Below, piece after piece: positions 1 through 6,641 of a stretch of 12,486 nt of DNA. The position numbers were made by a program, and so were the translations under genes. The number at the start of each line of letters is the position of its first letter. Position 1 is the first letter of the stretch. This DNA comes from Myxococcales bacterium. Lineage in GTDB: Bacteria; Myxococcota; Polyangia; Fen-1088. The DNA lies in contig PMLH01000420.1 of NCBI GenBank assembly GCA_003159055.1, forward strand, positions 9,447 to 21,932. Reading direction: 5' to 3'. Below the pieces are notes generated by a model. That model saw only the letters and a program-made list of their open reading frames with translations. It was not told where the DNA came from and did no database searches.

Positions 1-383
1 GGGCTGGCCAGCACCAGGACCACGCTCGCGGACGCCGCCAAGTACGCCAGCGCGACCAGGCTCTCGGGATTGGCGGCGCGCTGGATCCGGCCGGGCAGCG
101 CCAGCAACATCGACGCCGCACACGAGAGGAGCAAAGCGAGAAGAACCGGCGAAATGATCCACGGTACGGCGTCGCCGTGCGGATCGATGCCGAAGAAGCT
201 GCCGATGAAGAACGACAGTGCGACACCAAGGCCCGACACTTGCGACAGCGCCGCCGAGACGAAGGCCATGCGCCGGAGGACCACGAACACGCCAAGATAG
301 CCACACAAAGCTGCGGCAATCACGGCCGAAGCCATCGCATCGCGCCAGAGGAAATAGGCCTGAAAAAATCCGATTTCGTTCAT
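1..383 (-). CDS. znuB: Zinc/manganese ABC transporter permease, ZnuB-like (ABC-3 family), 3' end outside window
   Basis: This is the N-terminal 127 residues of an inner-membrane permease that would move a divalent metal delivered by the binding protein encoded at 1167-2078. It begins MNEIGFFQAYFLWRDAM and shows three strongly hydrophobic stretches, at about residues 17-36, 52-65 and 76-96, with a fourth starting near 110. The segment LRRMAFVSAALSQVSGLGVA (about 36-55) fits the conserved cytoplasmic loop and following helix of the ABC-3 permease family, although the position that is often His in that loop is Gln here. The start codon overlaps the ATPase stop by 4 bp (ATGA, 380-383), so translation is probably coupled. 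ABC-3 permeases usually have about 270-290 residues, so more than half lies beyond the left edge. Zn or Mn specificity cannot be read from this part. Confidence 0.85.
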   Translation of the reverse strand, partial: MNEIGFFQAYFLWRDAMASAVIAAALCGYLGVFVVLRRMAFVSAALSQVSGLGVALSFFIGSFFGIDPHGDAVPWIISPVLLALLLSCAASMLLALPGRIQRAANPESLVALAYLAASASVVLVLAS

Positions 384-1159
384 GACGGTTCCGCGGTTTT
401 GTCAGCCTTGCCGCCAGCCATCCACACCAAGGTACGGTGATCCTCGCGCGCAATCTCGATGCGAAGCCCGTACAGACTCGACAATTTCTGCGAGGTGAGC
501 AGGTCTTTGGCAGGACCGGACTCGACCACACCGGCGAGACTATTGATGAGAACCACCTGCTCGGCAAAGCCGGCCGCGGCGCTGATTTCGTGGGTGACGA
601 ACAGAACGCAGGTCTTGTGCTCGGCGGCCAACTTGTCGACCAATTCGAGCAAGCCATGCTCTGCGGCCGGGTCGAGCTCACTGGTCGGTTCGTCGAGCAC
701 CAAGAGCTCGGGGTGCCCGACCAGTGCACGCGCCACCAGGGCGCGCTGGCGCTGACCGCCCGAGAGTTGACGAAACGGCAAATGCTCTTGCGGGGCCAAG
801 CCGACAAGCTCGATCTGCATACGGGTGGCTTCCCGATCCTCCTTGCGCGGGCGCCGAGCGACGCCGACCATCGGGTAGCGCCCCATCAACACAACCTCGT
901 GTGTGGTCAGGGGGAAGCCGGGATCGGGCTGGTGCGATTGGGGGACGTAGCCCAGGGTCGGCTTTCGGCCGAGCGGATGGTCCACGTGGCCTCCCAGTGT
1001 CGGCAGGGTTCCGATGATCGTGCGCAGAAGCGTGCTCTTACCAGCACCGTTCGGGCCCAAGATGGCGATGCGGTCGCCGGACCGTATGGTGAGATCGATG
1101 GGCGGAAGGATGGGCTGCTTGTAGCCAATCCTGGTTGCGCGCAGACGAATCAACTCCAT
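380..1159 (-). CDS. znuC: Zinc/manganese ABC transporter ATP-binding protein, ZnuC-like
   Basis: This 259-residue cytoplasmic ATPase would energise metal import with the adjacent permease. All nucleotide-binding motifs are present: Walker A GPNGAGKST (35-43), Q-loop Gln in YVPQ (74), ABC signature LSGGQRQR (132-139), Walker B LLVLDEP (152-158, catalytic Glu157) and the H-loop His190 in FVTHE. Length and motif spacing are normal for the cluster-9 (Zn/Mn/Fe) ABC importers. The ATG is 7 bp after the binding-protein stop, preceded by a modest purine-rich site (GTAGGTG). Its stop overlaps the permease start. Family membership is secure. The symbol follows the Zn importer by analogy, and a Mn system (MntB type) is the main alternative. 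Confidence 0.93.
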   Translation of the reverse strand: MELIRLRATRIGYKQPILPPIDLTIRSGDRIAILGPNGAGKSTLLRTIIGTLPTLGGHVDHPLGRKPTLGYVPQSHQPDPGFPLTTHEVVLMGRYPMVGVARRPRKEDREATRMQIELVGLAPQEHLPFRQLSGGQRQRALVARALVGHPELLVLDEPTSELDPAAEHGLLELVDKLAAEHKTCVLFVTHEISAAAGFAEQVVLINSLAGVVESGPAKDLLTSQKLSSLYGLRIEIAREDHRTLVWMAGGKADKTAEPS

Positions 1160-1166
1160 GGCACAC

Positions 1167-2078
1167 CTACTTCAGGGCGGCGACCAGGGCCGCCAGCACG
1201 GCGTCCACCAGCTCGACGTAGGAGCGAATCTGCGGCGTGGCCCCCACGTCGCTCGGGAGAACAAGCAGCTTGGCCCCGCCAGAATCGGCAACCTGTCCGG
1301 CGATGCCGCGGTTGTAGAAGGACTCGATCAGCAGCGCGCGGACAGATTCCGCCTTCATGCGCAAAATCAGCTCGGCCAGGTGCTTGGGATCAGGCGAAAT
1401 GCCTGGCTTGTTCTCGACGTAGCCCATTTCGCGCAGGCCGAGCCAGTTTGACACATAGGTCCAGCTCTTGTGGTACGCGACCACCTTGCCGCCCTTGACC
1501 AAGGCCGCCTGCCGGCTCCACTCGCCGGCCCTATTTTTCAAAAGGCCAGCGAACTTCTGCAAGTTGGCGTCGAAGTCGGCGCCATGTGCGGGATCCAGCT
1601 CTTTGAGGCGAGCGGCGATTTCCTTCGCGACCTTCAGGGCATTGACGGGTGGCAACCAATAGTGGGGATTCCCGCGTGGGTGGATGTCGCCCTGGCTGCG
1701 ATCGACTTTGCCGGCTGGCAGGTCGAGCACGTCGATGGCGGTCGACGCATCGAGGTTGCCCTTCGCACCCGGCTGGATGCGTGGATTGCGCGAGCCTGTG
1801 ACGAGCGGTGGAAGCCAGCCGATTTCGAGGTCGAGGCCCGCGTAGACCAGTAGATCGGCGCGCGACAGCGGCACCAGGAGATTTGGCTTCGCCTCGACGA
1901 AATGCGGATCCTGATAGCCGCGCGCCAAGGCTTGCACTTGCACCTTGTCGCCGCCCACCGCGCGCGCAAGATCGGCGAAGGTTTCGAGTGAGGTGACAAC
2001 CTGCAAGGGTTCCGCATGCGCCGGGTTCGCTTGCGCCAGCAGAGCGCCGAGTAGCAGATATTTCGCAAAAGAGATCAT
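1167..2078 (-). CDS. znuA: Periplasmic metal-binding protein of ABC transporter, ZnuA-like (cluster A-I)
   Basis: This 303-residue solute-binding protein would capture Zn(II) or Mn(II) in the periplasm and pass it to the permease. An N-terminal signal peptide (MISFAKYLLLGALLAQ, likely cleavage after AHA at 22) precedes the mature domain. Predicted metal ligands fit the cluster A-I pattern: His59 (DPHF), His139 (NPHYW), His203 (YHKSW) and Asp277 (LPSD). Three His plus one Asp leans towards zinc, whereas Mn binders often have Glu at the third position. The long His-rich loop of many ZnuA proteins is absent, with only a short segment around IHPRGNPH. A GAGGAT ribosome site (2082-2087) lies within the 15 bp after the upstream porin gene, which supports a shared transcript. 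Confidence 0.92.
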   Translation of the reverse strand: MISFAKYLLLGALLAQANPAHAEPLQVVTSLETFADLARAVGGDKVQVQALARGYQDPHFVEAKPNLLVPLSRADLLVYAGLDLEIGWLPPLVTGSRNPRIQPGAKGNLDASTAIDVLDLPAGKVDRSQGDIHPRGNPHYWLPPVNALKVAKEIAARLKELDPAHGADFDANLQKFAGLLKNRAGEWSRQAALVKGGKVVAYHKSWTYVSNWLGLREMGYVENKPGISPDPKHLAELILRMKAESVRALLIESFYNRGIAGQVADSGGAKLLVLPSDVGATPQIRSYVELVDAVLAALVAALK

Positions 2079-2093
2079 GACATCCTCAAAGGG

Positions 2094-3320
2094 TTAGAAC
2101 GGATGGGCGCCGTGTGCGCCGATGGAGAATTCGAGCAGTAGGAGCGCTTCGTAAACCGGACCGCCGAAATCGACTTTCTCGCGCTCGCCCTGCAGACGCA
2201 CGCGCGAGAACTCGCTCGGGGTGGCCATGACCATGGCGGACAGGCGGTCGCCCTTGTGCACGAGCTCGCTCGACGGAATACCGAGCTGGTCGAAGCGAAA
2301 ACCGGCGTGCCAGCGACGCGCGAGCTGCGCGACGATCTGGGCGTAGAAGCCCGCATCCATCGGCGCAGATGTGCCCGCGTCGGCCGCGATCCTGCGCAAG
2401 AAGTACTCCGACTGAAGCGCGATGGCAAAGTAGCCGGCCGCCCGATTGGGCGGCATGTACTTGAGGTAGAGGTCGCCGCCCGCGAGCAGAGAACGCGGAC
2501 CGTTGCCATCGAGGCTTCCGCCCGAAACAGAGCCGGCTGGCGGCGCGTGCCCGGTCGCGAACGTCGCGCCAAGCAAGAGCGACCACGATTCGCCAAGCGA
2601 TGAAAAGCTCTTCAAGCTGCCGAGCAGGGTCGGCGACGTCGCCACGCTGCCGCCAAACGTCGGGTTCTCCCCGACCGGAACGCTCAGCGCCTCGACCGTG
2701 AGGCGAAGGAAGAACGGCAGCGGGAGAAGCCAGGAAAGCTGCGCGCCTGGCGGTCGCAAGCCGTCGCTGCCGAGGTAGGTCTGGTTGAGGAGCGGGCGCA
2801 GGGAAAAGTCCTGCGTGTGCAAATGCTGTTCGTTTTGCCGGCCGGCTGCGGATCGGAATACGCCCACTTTGAGTTGCAAACCGGCGGGAAGGCTCGTCGT
2901 CACGGCATAGGCTTCTTCGACTTCAATGCCGCCAAGGTTGGGGATGGTCAGGAACACATTTGCAGTGAAGTAGGGATCGACCGTCGACTGCAGTCCGACC
3001 TCCAGCTCTTGCAGCGTCAGCCCGCCAGCGTGGTTGCCGCCGGGCTTGCCCAAGTCAGGATCGTCGCCGGCAGACGAGGCCCGCGCACGGTTGGCGACGC
3101 CAGCGACACCGTCGAAGATGACACTGATATCAGGATTCATGAGCCCGCTTCCGGCAGGGCTCGCGGTCTTGCGCGTTTCCGACGGCGGGGTCGGCGCGCT
3201 CATCACGCCATCAAGTTGTCGAGAAAGGTCGTCCGCCCCCGACGATTCCGTCGGGCTCGGCGCCGCTTGTGCGAGCACGGCTGCATAGAGCGAGCTCGCG
3301 CAAAGGATGGATGAAACCAT
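2094..3320 (-). CDS. Outer-membrane beta-barrel protein in metal-uptake cluster, possible metal porin or receptor
   Basis: This 408-residue protein has an N-terminal signal peptide (MVSSILCASSLYAAVLAQA, cleavage near 19-20) and a low-complexity Ser/Pro-rich segment to about residue 60. The rest alternates amphipathic strands typical of an outer-membrane barrel and ends in Phe, the usual C-terminal barrel signal (GAHPF). Recognisable blocks are MNPDISVIFDGVAG (61-74), LTLQELEVGLQSTVDPYF (101-118) and RSAAGRQNEQHLHTQDF (156-172). From memory, these resemble uncharacterised Proteobacteria proteins annotated as outer-membrane receptors or porins next to zinc transporters. No TonB box or plug was identified, so a porin-like role is equally possible. 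The ATG is supported by AGGAGA four bases upstream. Its position before znuA suggests it brings metal across the outer membrane. Confidence 0.75.
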   Translation of the reverse strand: MVSSILCASSLYAAVLAQAAPSPTESSGADDLSRQLDGVMSAPTPPSETRKTASPAGSGLMNPDISVIFDGVAGVANRARASSAGDDPDLGKPGGNHAGGLTLQELEVGLQSTVDPYFTANVFLTIPNLGGIEVEEAYAVTTSLPAGLQLKVGVFRSAAGRQNEQHLHTQDFSLRPLLNQTYLGSDGLRPPGAQLSWLLPLPFFLRLTVEALSVPVGENPTFGGSVATSPTLLGSLKSFSSLGESWSLLLGATFATGHAPPAGSVSGGSLDGNGPRSLLAGGDLYLKYMPPNRAAGYFAIALQSEYFLRRIAADAGTSAPMDAGFYAQIVAQLARRWHAGFRFDQLGIPSSELVHKGDRLSAMVMATPSEFSRVRLQGEREKVDFGGPVYEALLLLEFSIGAHGAHPF

Positions 3321-3472
3321 GGTGTCTCCTGCTGCGCGACTCTTCTCGGCTTGCGAAGAGCTGCGACGTCAACGGTACCGAGACAAGGATATGTCGAGGC
3401 GTTCGGGGGGCCAGATTTGGAGAATAGGTCTCCATCCTCTGCGCCCTCTTCCGCCTCTGCGATCTCTCCCTT
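3321..3472 (-). other. 152 bp spacer between the His-rich gene and the outer-membrane protein gene
   Basis: No gene is supported here. On the minus strand the spacer ends in the AGGAGA ribosome site (3325-3330) of the barrel gene. An inverted repeat CTCTTC (3340-3345) / GAAGAG (3355-3360) with a 9-base loop lies just upstream and could form a weak hairpin in the leader. A small open frame beginning in the spacer runs into the barrel gene in another frame and has no recognisable features. The spacer is long for an otherwise compact cluster, so a second promoter is possible, but no convincing -35/-10 pair was found. Confidence 0.4.
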
Positions 3473-3847
3473 CTAGCTGACCGGCGGCGAGCCCTTGGGA
3501 GCCAGGGCGAGCAAGTCCACGTCCGCAAGAAACGAGCGGGCAGTGTCGGCCCACGTCGAGCTGGCCAGGCATAGGACCAGCACCCCCATCGCGGCCGGAG
3601 GCGGCAGCACCAGTTTCGCGCGCCCGTGAGCCGCAGACAGGCAGTGCTCGTGCTCGTGTCCTTCGGAATCGGACGACGCAGAACGGGCAGCTAGAACCGG
3701 GGTGCGCTGCTCGGCAGGGATCGACAGGCGCGTACCCGCATGAATGGCCTCGCCGTGCTCAAGGCAGGTCTGGTGCCCGACCGTCGCCAGGTGAGCGAAT
3801 GCCAAAATCTGCGCCAACGCAAGCAGACCACAAGAGGCAGCCCTCAT
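3473..3847 (-). CDS. Small His/Cys-rich membrane-associated protein, probable first gene of metal-uptake cluster
   Basis: No named family was recognised. The chosen start gives 124 residues: a hydrophobic N-terminus (MRAASCGLLALAQILAFAHL) that may be a signal peptide or membrane anchor, then two possible metal-binding patches. The first is HQTCLEHGEAIH (25-36); the second is GHEHEHC (63-69), followed by His74. A second hydrophobic segment (about 84-97) precedes a tail reading LLALAPKGSPP. ATG 3847 was chosen because GGGGAAG lies just upstream and a signal-like segment begins at once. Longer forms from 3859 or 3925 are possible. The composition and position ahead of a Zn/Mn importer suggest metal buffering or sensing at the envelope, which is inference. 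It overlaps an antisense extension of the U32 gene frame that is judged not to be coding. Confidence 0.7.
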   Translation of the reverse strand: MRAASCGLLALAQILAFAHLATVGHQTCLEHGEAIHAGTRLSIPAEQRTPVLAARSASSDSEGHEHEHCLSAAHGRAKLVLPPPAAMGVLVLCLASSTWADTARSFLADVDLLALAPKGSPPVS

Positions 3848-3850
3848 CGG

Positions 3851-3857
3851 CTTCCCC
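3851..3857 (-). promoter_or_regulatory. Putative ribosome binding site deciding the start at 3847
   Basis: On the minus strand GGGGAAG lies three bases before ATG 3847. The alternative starts at 3859 and 3925 have no comparable purine-rich site. The spacing is short, so this is moderate support only. Confidence 0.4.
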
Positions 3858-3900
3858 ATTGCGGCAAACGTAACAGACGGCCAGCGCACATCGGTTCTTC

Positions 3901-3924
3901 TGACACTGCCACGCGGCAGCGTCA
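3901..3924. promoter_or_regulatory. 24 bp imperfect palindrome in the divergent intergenic region, candidate operator
   Basis: Arms TGACACTGCC (3901-3910) and GGCAGCGTCA (3915-3924) flank a 4-base centre (ACGC). Nine of ten arm positions pair, and the one mismatch (A/C) becomes a G-U wobble in a minus-strand transcript. It lies 54-77 bp upstream of the His-rich gene start and about 70 bp upstream of the U32 gene start. That is a plausible place for an operator of a metal-responsive repressor or for a 5' leader hairpin. It does not resemble the AT-rich Zur boxes of enterobacteria, and no regulator gene is visible here. Confidence 0.35.
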
Positions 3925-3994
3925 AGGCCGGTTGGGCTACTGCAGCCTACGCTTGGTGCTTGCGTCGTCGCTTGTTGCCATCAATAAACAGGCC

Positions 3995-5824
3995 GTGCGT
4001 GTCGAGCTGCTGGCGCCCGCCAAAGACCTGGACATCGGAATAGCCGCGATCAACTGCGGCGCCGATGCGGTCTACATCGGCGCCAGCCGATTCGGGGCGC
4101 GCGAGGCCGCCAGCAATTCCTTGACCGACGTCGAGCGATTGGTGGAGCACGCCCACCGTTACTGGGCCAAGGTCTACGCCGCCGTCAACACGGTGCTATA
4201 CGACGACGAAATCGACGAGGCTGTGAAGCTGTGCCACGCCTTGCACGGCACCGGTGTCGATGGGCTCATCATTCAGGACGTCGGGCTCTTGGAATGCGAC
4301 CTGCCGCCGCTTCCTCTGATTGCCAGCACGCAGATGCACAACCACACCCCCGAACGCGTGGCGTTTCTGGAAAGGATCGGATTTGGCCGCGCGATCCTGG
4401 CGCGCGAGCTTGACTTGGATCAGATCCGCGGCATTCGCTCCGCGACCCGCATTGAGCTGGAGGTCTTCATCCACGGCGCCCTGTGCGTGTGCATGAGCGG
4501 CCAATGCACGCTCAGCTACGCCATGGGTGGCCGCAGCGGCAACCGCGGCCAGTGTGCGCAGCCCTGCCGGCGCAGCTATTCCCTGCTCGACGCCAACGAC
4601 CGAAGCTTGGTTTCGAATCGGCACTTGCTGTCTCTGCGCGACCTCAACCTGACCCCGCATCTGGGCGACCTGCTCGCGGCTGGCGTCAGCTCGTTCAAGA
4701 TCGAGGGACGCCTGAAGAACAAGGGCTACGTCATGAACGTCGTCGGGCACTACCGACAGGTGCTCGACCGATGCCTCGCGGAACAGGGCATGCACAAATC
4801 GTCGTCGGGGCAGGTGAGCCTGGGCTTCGTTCCCAACCCCGACAAGACCTTCAACCGGGGCTACACCACGTACTTTCTCAACGGTCGCGGCGACGAAGTG
4901 GCCTCGCCCGATTCGCCCAAGCACGTCGGTGAGCCTATCGGCAAAGTCGCATCGCTCGGGCACGATTCCTTCATGCTCGACGCCAGCGCCCCGTTGCGCA
5001 GCGGCGACGGCATCACCTTCTACGGCAAGGATCACACGCTTGAAGGGTCCGTCGTCAATCGCGTGCAAGGAAAGACGGTATTTCCGCAAAACCTCGTTGG
5101 CATCGCTCCTGGCGCGCGGGTGTTTCGCAACCATGACCACGCCTTCGCGGCACAAATCGCGAAAAGCCAGCCCACCCGCAAGATCGACATCGTTGTCAAG
5201 CTGGCCGACACCGCCGAGGGGCTGTCGATCGAAGCCACCGACGAAGACGGCGTTCGTGCAGTTGCTTCCAACGCGTGCGACAAGATTCCCGCTGACAAGC
5301 CCGAGCAGGCGTGCGAAGCCGTCGCCCAGCAGCTCGCCAAGCTCGGCGAAACCGAATTCGTGGCGAACACGATTTCGCTGGCATGGGAGAAGCCCCTTCA
5401 CCTGCCCAGCAGCGTGGTCAACTCTCTTCGCCGTTCAGTTGCGGGGGAGTTGCGCAAAGCGCGCGCCCTGTCGCGGCCCGTCGTCAGACGCCCGGATTCC
5501 TCCACCGACGCGCGCTTTCCGACGTCGCAAGTTTCCTTCCGTGGCAACGTCCTCAACCAGAAAGCGGCGGCGTTTTACCGTCGGCACGGCGTCGCCGATA
5601 TCGAGCCCGCTGCCGAGAGCGGCCTCAACCTTACAGGCCGCCCCGTGATGACCACCCGCTATTGCCTCAAATACGAGCGGGGCCTCTGCCCACGCGCAAC
5701 CAAGCGCGGCGCCGACTCCCCCGCCGAGCCGTGGTTCCTGGTCGACGACGAAGGCCGCCGCCTACGCCTGGAATTTCACTGCCACGACCGCAGTTGCGTG
5801 ATGGAGATCGTCTTCGAAGGCTGA
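3995..5824 (+). CDS. rlhA: Peptidase U32 family protein, RlhA-like 23S rRNA cytidine hydroxylase
   Basis: This 609-residue protein matches E. coli RlhA (YdcP) end to end as recalled, including the C-terminal segments SQVSFRGNVLNQKAAAFY and YCLKYERGLCP. RlhA hydroxylates C2501 of 23S rRNA. The shorter U32 relative TrhP (YegQ), which modifies tRNA, has about 450 residues. The N-terminal barrel begins VELLAPAKDLDIGIAAINCG, and the U32 block HGALCVCMSGQC (160-171) is followed by GQCAQPC. The expected Fe-S ligands C164, C171, C187 and C191 are all present, with C166 extra. The start is uncertain. An ATG at 3740 keeps the frame open but adds about 85 residues antisense to the His-rich gene that do not match the family. 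GTG 3995 puts the first residue next to the conserved start. GTG 3956 is an alternative. Neither has a strong ribosome site. Confidence 0.85.
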   Translation: MRVELLAPAKDLDIGIAAINCGADAVYIGASRFGAREAASNSLTDVERLVEHAHRYWAKVYAAVNTVLYDDEIDEAVKLCHALHGTGVDGLIIQDVGLLECDLPPLPLIASTQMHNHTPERVAFLERIGFGRAILARELDLDQIRGIRSATRIELEVFIHGALCVCMSGQCTLSYAMGGRSGNRGQCAQPCRRSYSLLDANDRSLVSNRHLLSLRDLNLTPHLGDLLAAGVSSFKIEGRLKNKGYVMNVVGHYRQVLDRCLAEQGMHKSSSGQVSLGFVPNPDKTFNRGYTTYFLNGRGDEVASPDSPKHVGEPIGKVASLGHDSFMLDASAPLRSGDGITFYGKDHTLEGSVVNRVQGKTVFPQNLVGIAPGARVFRNHDHAFAAQIAKSQPTRKIDIVVKLADTAEGLSIEATDEDGVRAVASNACDKIPADKPEQACEAVAQQLAKLGETEFVANTISLAWEKPLHLPSSVVNSLRRSVAGELRKARALSRPVVRRPDSSTDARFPTSQVSFRGNVLNQKAAAFYRRHGVADIEPAAESGLNLTGRPVMTTRYCLKYERGLCPRATKRGADSPAEPWFLVDDEGRRLRLEFHCHDRSCVMEIVFEG

Positions 5825-6008
5825 CAGCTCGGGGCCATCGACATTAGACGCATTATGCTGTCAACGCTGACGCACAGCCTTCGAGCGCCCGCTTCCTCCG
5901 TGCCTGTCGCTGGGCGCCGTGCACTCAGGTCATCGGTTCCCCCGCAAAGATGAACCAAACCTTCGCCATCGCTGCCACTGCTATGCAGTCTCGGATCCAC
6001 GTCACGCT
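5825..6008 (+). other. 184 bp intergenic region ahead of the sigma-factor operon
   Basis: The region separates rlhA from the ECF sigma operon and should hold the rlhA 3' end and the operon promoter. A 7 bp inverted repeat, TGACAGC (5822-5828, including the rlhA stop) and GCTGTCA (5857-5863), encloses a 28-base loop with no T-run, so it is a weak terminator candidate at best. TGAACC at 5951-5956 resembles the AAC-type -35 element of some ECF sigma factors, but no convincing -10 lies at the usual distance. No gene was recognised here. Confidence 0.35.
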
Positions 6009-6641
6009 ATGCCCACCCGTCGCTCACTCGTTCCGTTGTCTCTCGTGCCGCCCAGCGAACGCCGCAACGCGAGCGATGGGGACCTTGCGCGTGGCCTTTC
6101 CGCGGGTGACGCGTGGGCGGTCACCGAGACTTGGCGCCGGTTTGCGCCCATGGTGCTCAAAATGGCAGAGCGCGCCTTGGGTTCGACATCCGAGGCAGAC
6201 GACATCGGCCAAGAGGTCTTCTATCACGTATTCTTGAAGGCGAAGACCTTGCGCGAGCCGGACAGCCTGCGCAGCTTCGTGTATTCTTTCGCGGTTCGCG
6301 AGCTCAAGTCCCATCTGCGCCGCAGGAAGTTGCGCGGCTGGCTTTCTTTTCACCGGCCTGATGCGTTGGTCGACCTGGGTTCCGGAACGTCGGATGTGGA
6401 GTCACGTGACCTTCTGCGGAGGTGCCATGCACTGCTGGACCGTCTGGCGCCCCGCGATCGCCTGGTGTTCGTCCTGAGACGCATGGAATCGAGGACGGTG
6501 GAGGAGATAGCCTCGACCATGGACATCTCGACATCCACGGTCAAGCGATCGATGTCGCATGCTTCGAGTCGGTTGTCGCGTTGGATCGAGGCCGACCCTG
6601 GGTTGGCCGGACTTCTGACCAAGAACGGGTGGGGGCGATGA
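6009..6641 (+). CDS. ECF-family RNA polymerase sigma factor (sigma-70 family)
   Basis: This 210-residue protein would direct RNA polymerase to a specific promoter set. Region 2 spans about 25-105: the core-binding helix includes EADDIGQEVFYHVFLKAKT (62-80), followed by SLRSFVYSFAVRELKSHLRRR. Region 4 spans about 135-195: LLDRLAPRDRLVFVLRRME and the helix-turn-helix TVEEIASTMDISTSTVKRSM (163-182). No C-terminal extension or sensory domain is present, so control probably comes from the FecR-like protein encoded next, whose ATG overlaps this stop by 4 bp. The frame is open upstream to a GTG at 5919, but the added residues (rich in His and Arg) do not resemble a sigma factor, so ATG 6009 was chosen, though its ribosome site is weak. 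The sigma identity is secure. Its target genes are unknown. Confidence 0.9.
   Translation: MPTRRSLVPLSLVPPSERRNASDGDLARGLSAGDAWAVTETWRRFAPMVLKMAERALGSTSEADDIGQEVFYHVFLKAKTLREPDSLRSFVYSFAVRELKSHLRRRKLRGWLSFHRPDALVDLGSGTSDVESRDLLRRCHALLDRLAPRDRLVFVLRRMESRTVEEIASTMDISTSTVKRSMSHASSRLSRWIEADPGLAGLLTKNGWGR

Noticed and set aside
437..1498. Long plus-strand open frame (about 353 codons)
   Set aside because: It is antisense to the clearly recognisable ABC ATPase and metal-binding protein genes. The product has no family features, and GC-rich third positions keep the frame open.
2075..2596. Minus-strand frames of 166-173 codons inside the barrel gene
   Set aside because: They overlap the barrel gene in other frames and give Arg/Ser-rich products without motifs. 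The barrel frame has a signal peptide, strand pattern and C-terminal Phe.
3382..3395. GACA...TGTC element in the spacer before the barrel gene as a Zur-type box
   Set aside because: Only four bases on each side pair, which is expected by chance, and no matching copy was seen in the other intergenic regions.
3740..3994. N-terminal extension of the U32 protein from ATG 3740
   Set aside because: The extra residues do not resemble any U32 protein, lie opposite the His-rich gene, and the conserved N-terminus begins just after GTG 3995.
4196..5401. Long minus-strand open frame (about 401 codons)
   Set aside because: It is a mirror frame of the rlhA gene, which matches a known family throughout. 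No signal, domain or ribosome site supports it.
5822..5863. Inverted repeat after rlhA as a rho-independent terminator
   Set aside because: The 7 bp stem has a 28-base loop and no following T-run, so it is not a convincing intrinsic terminator.
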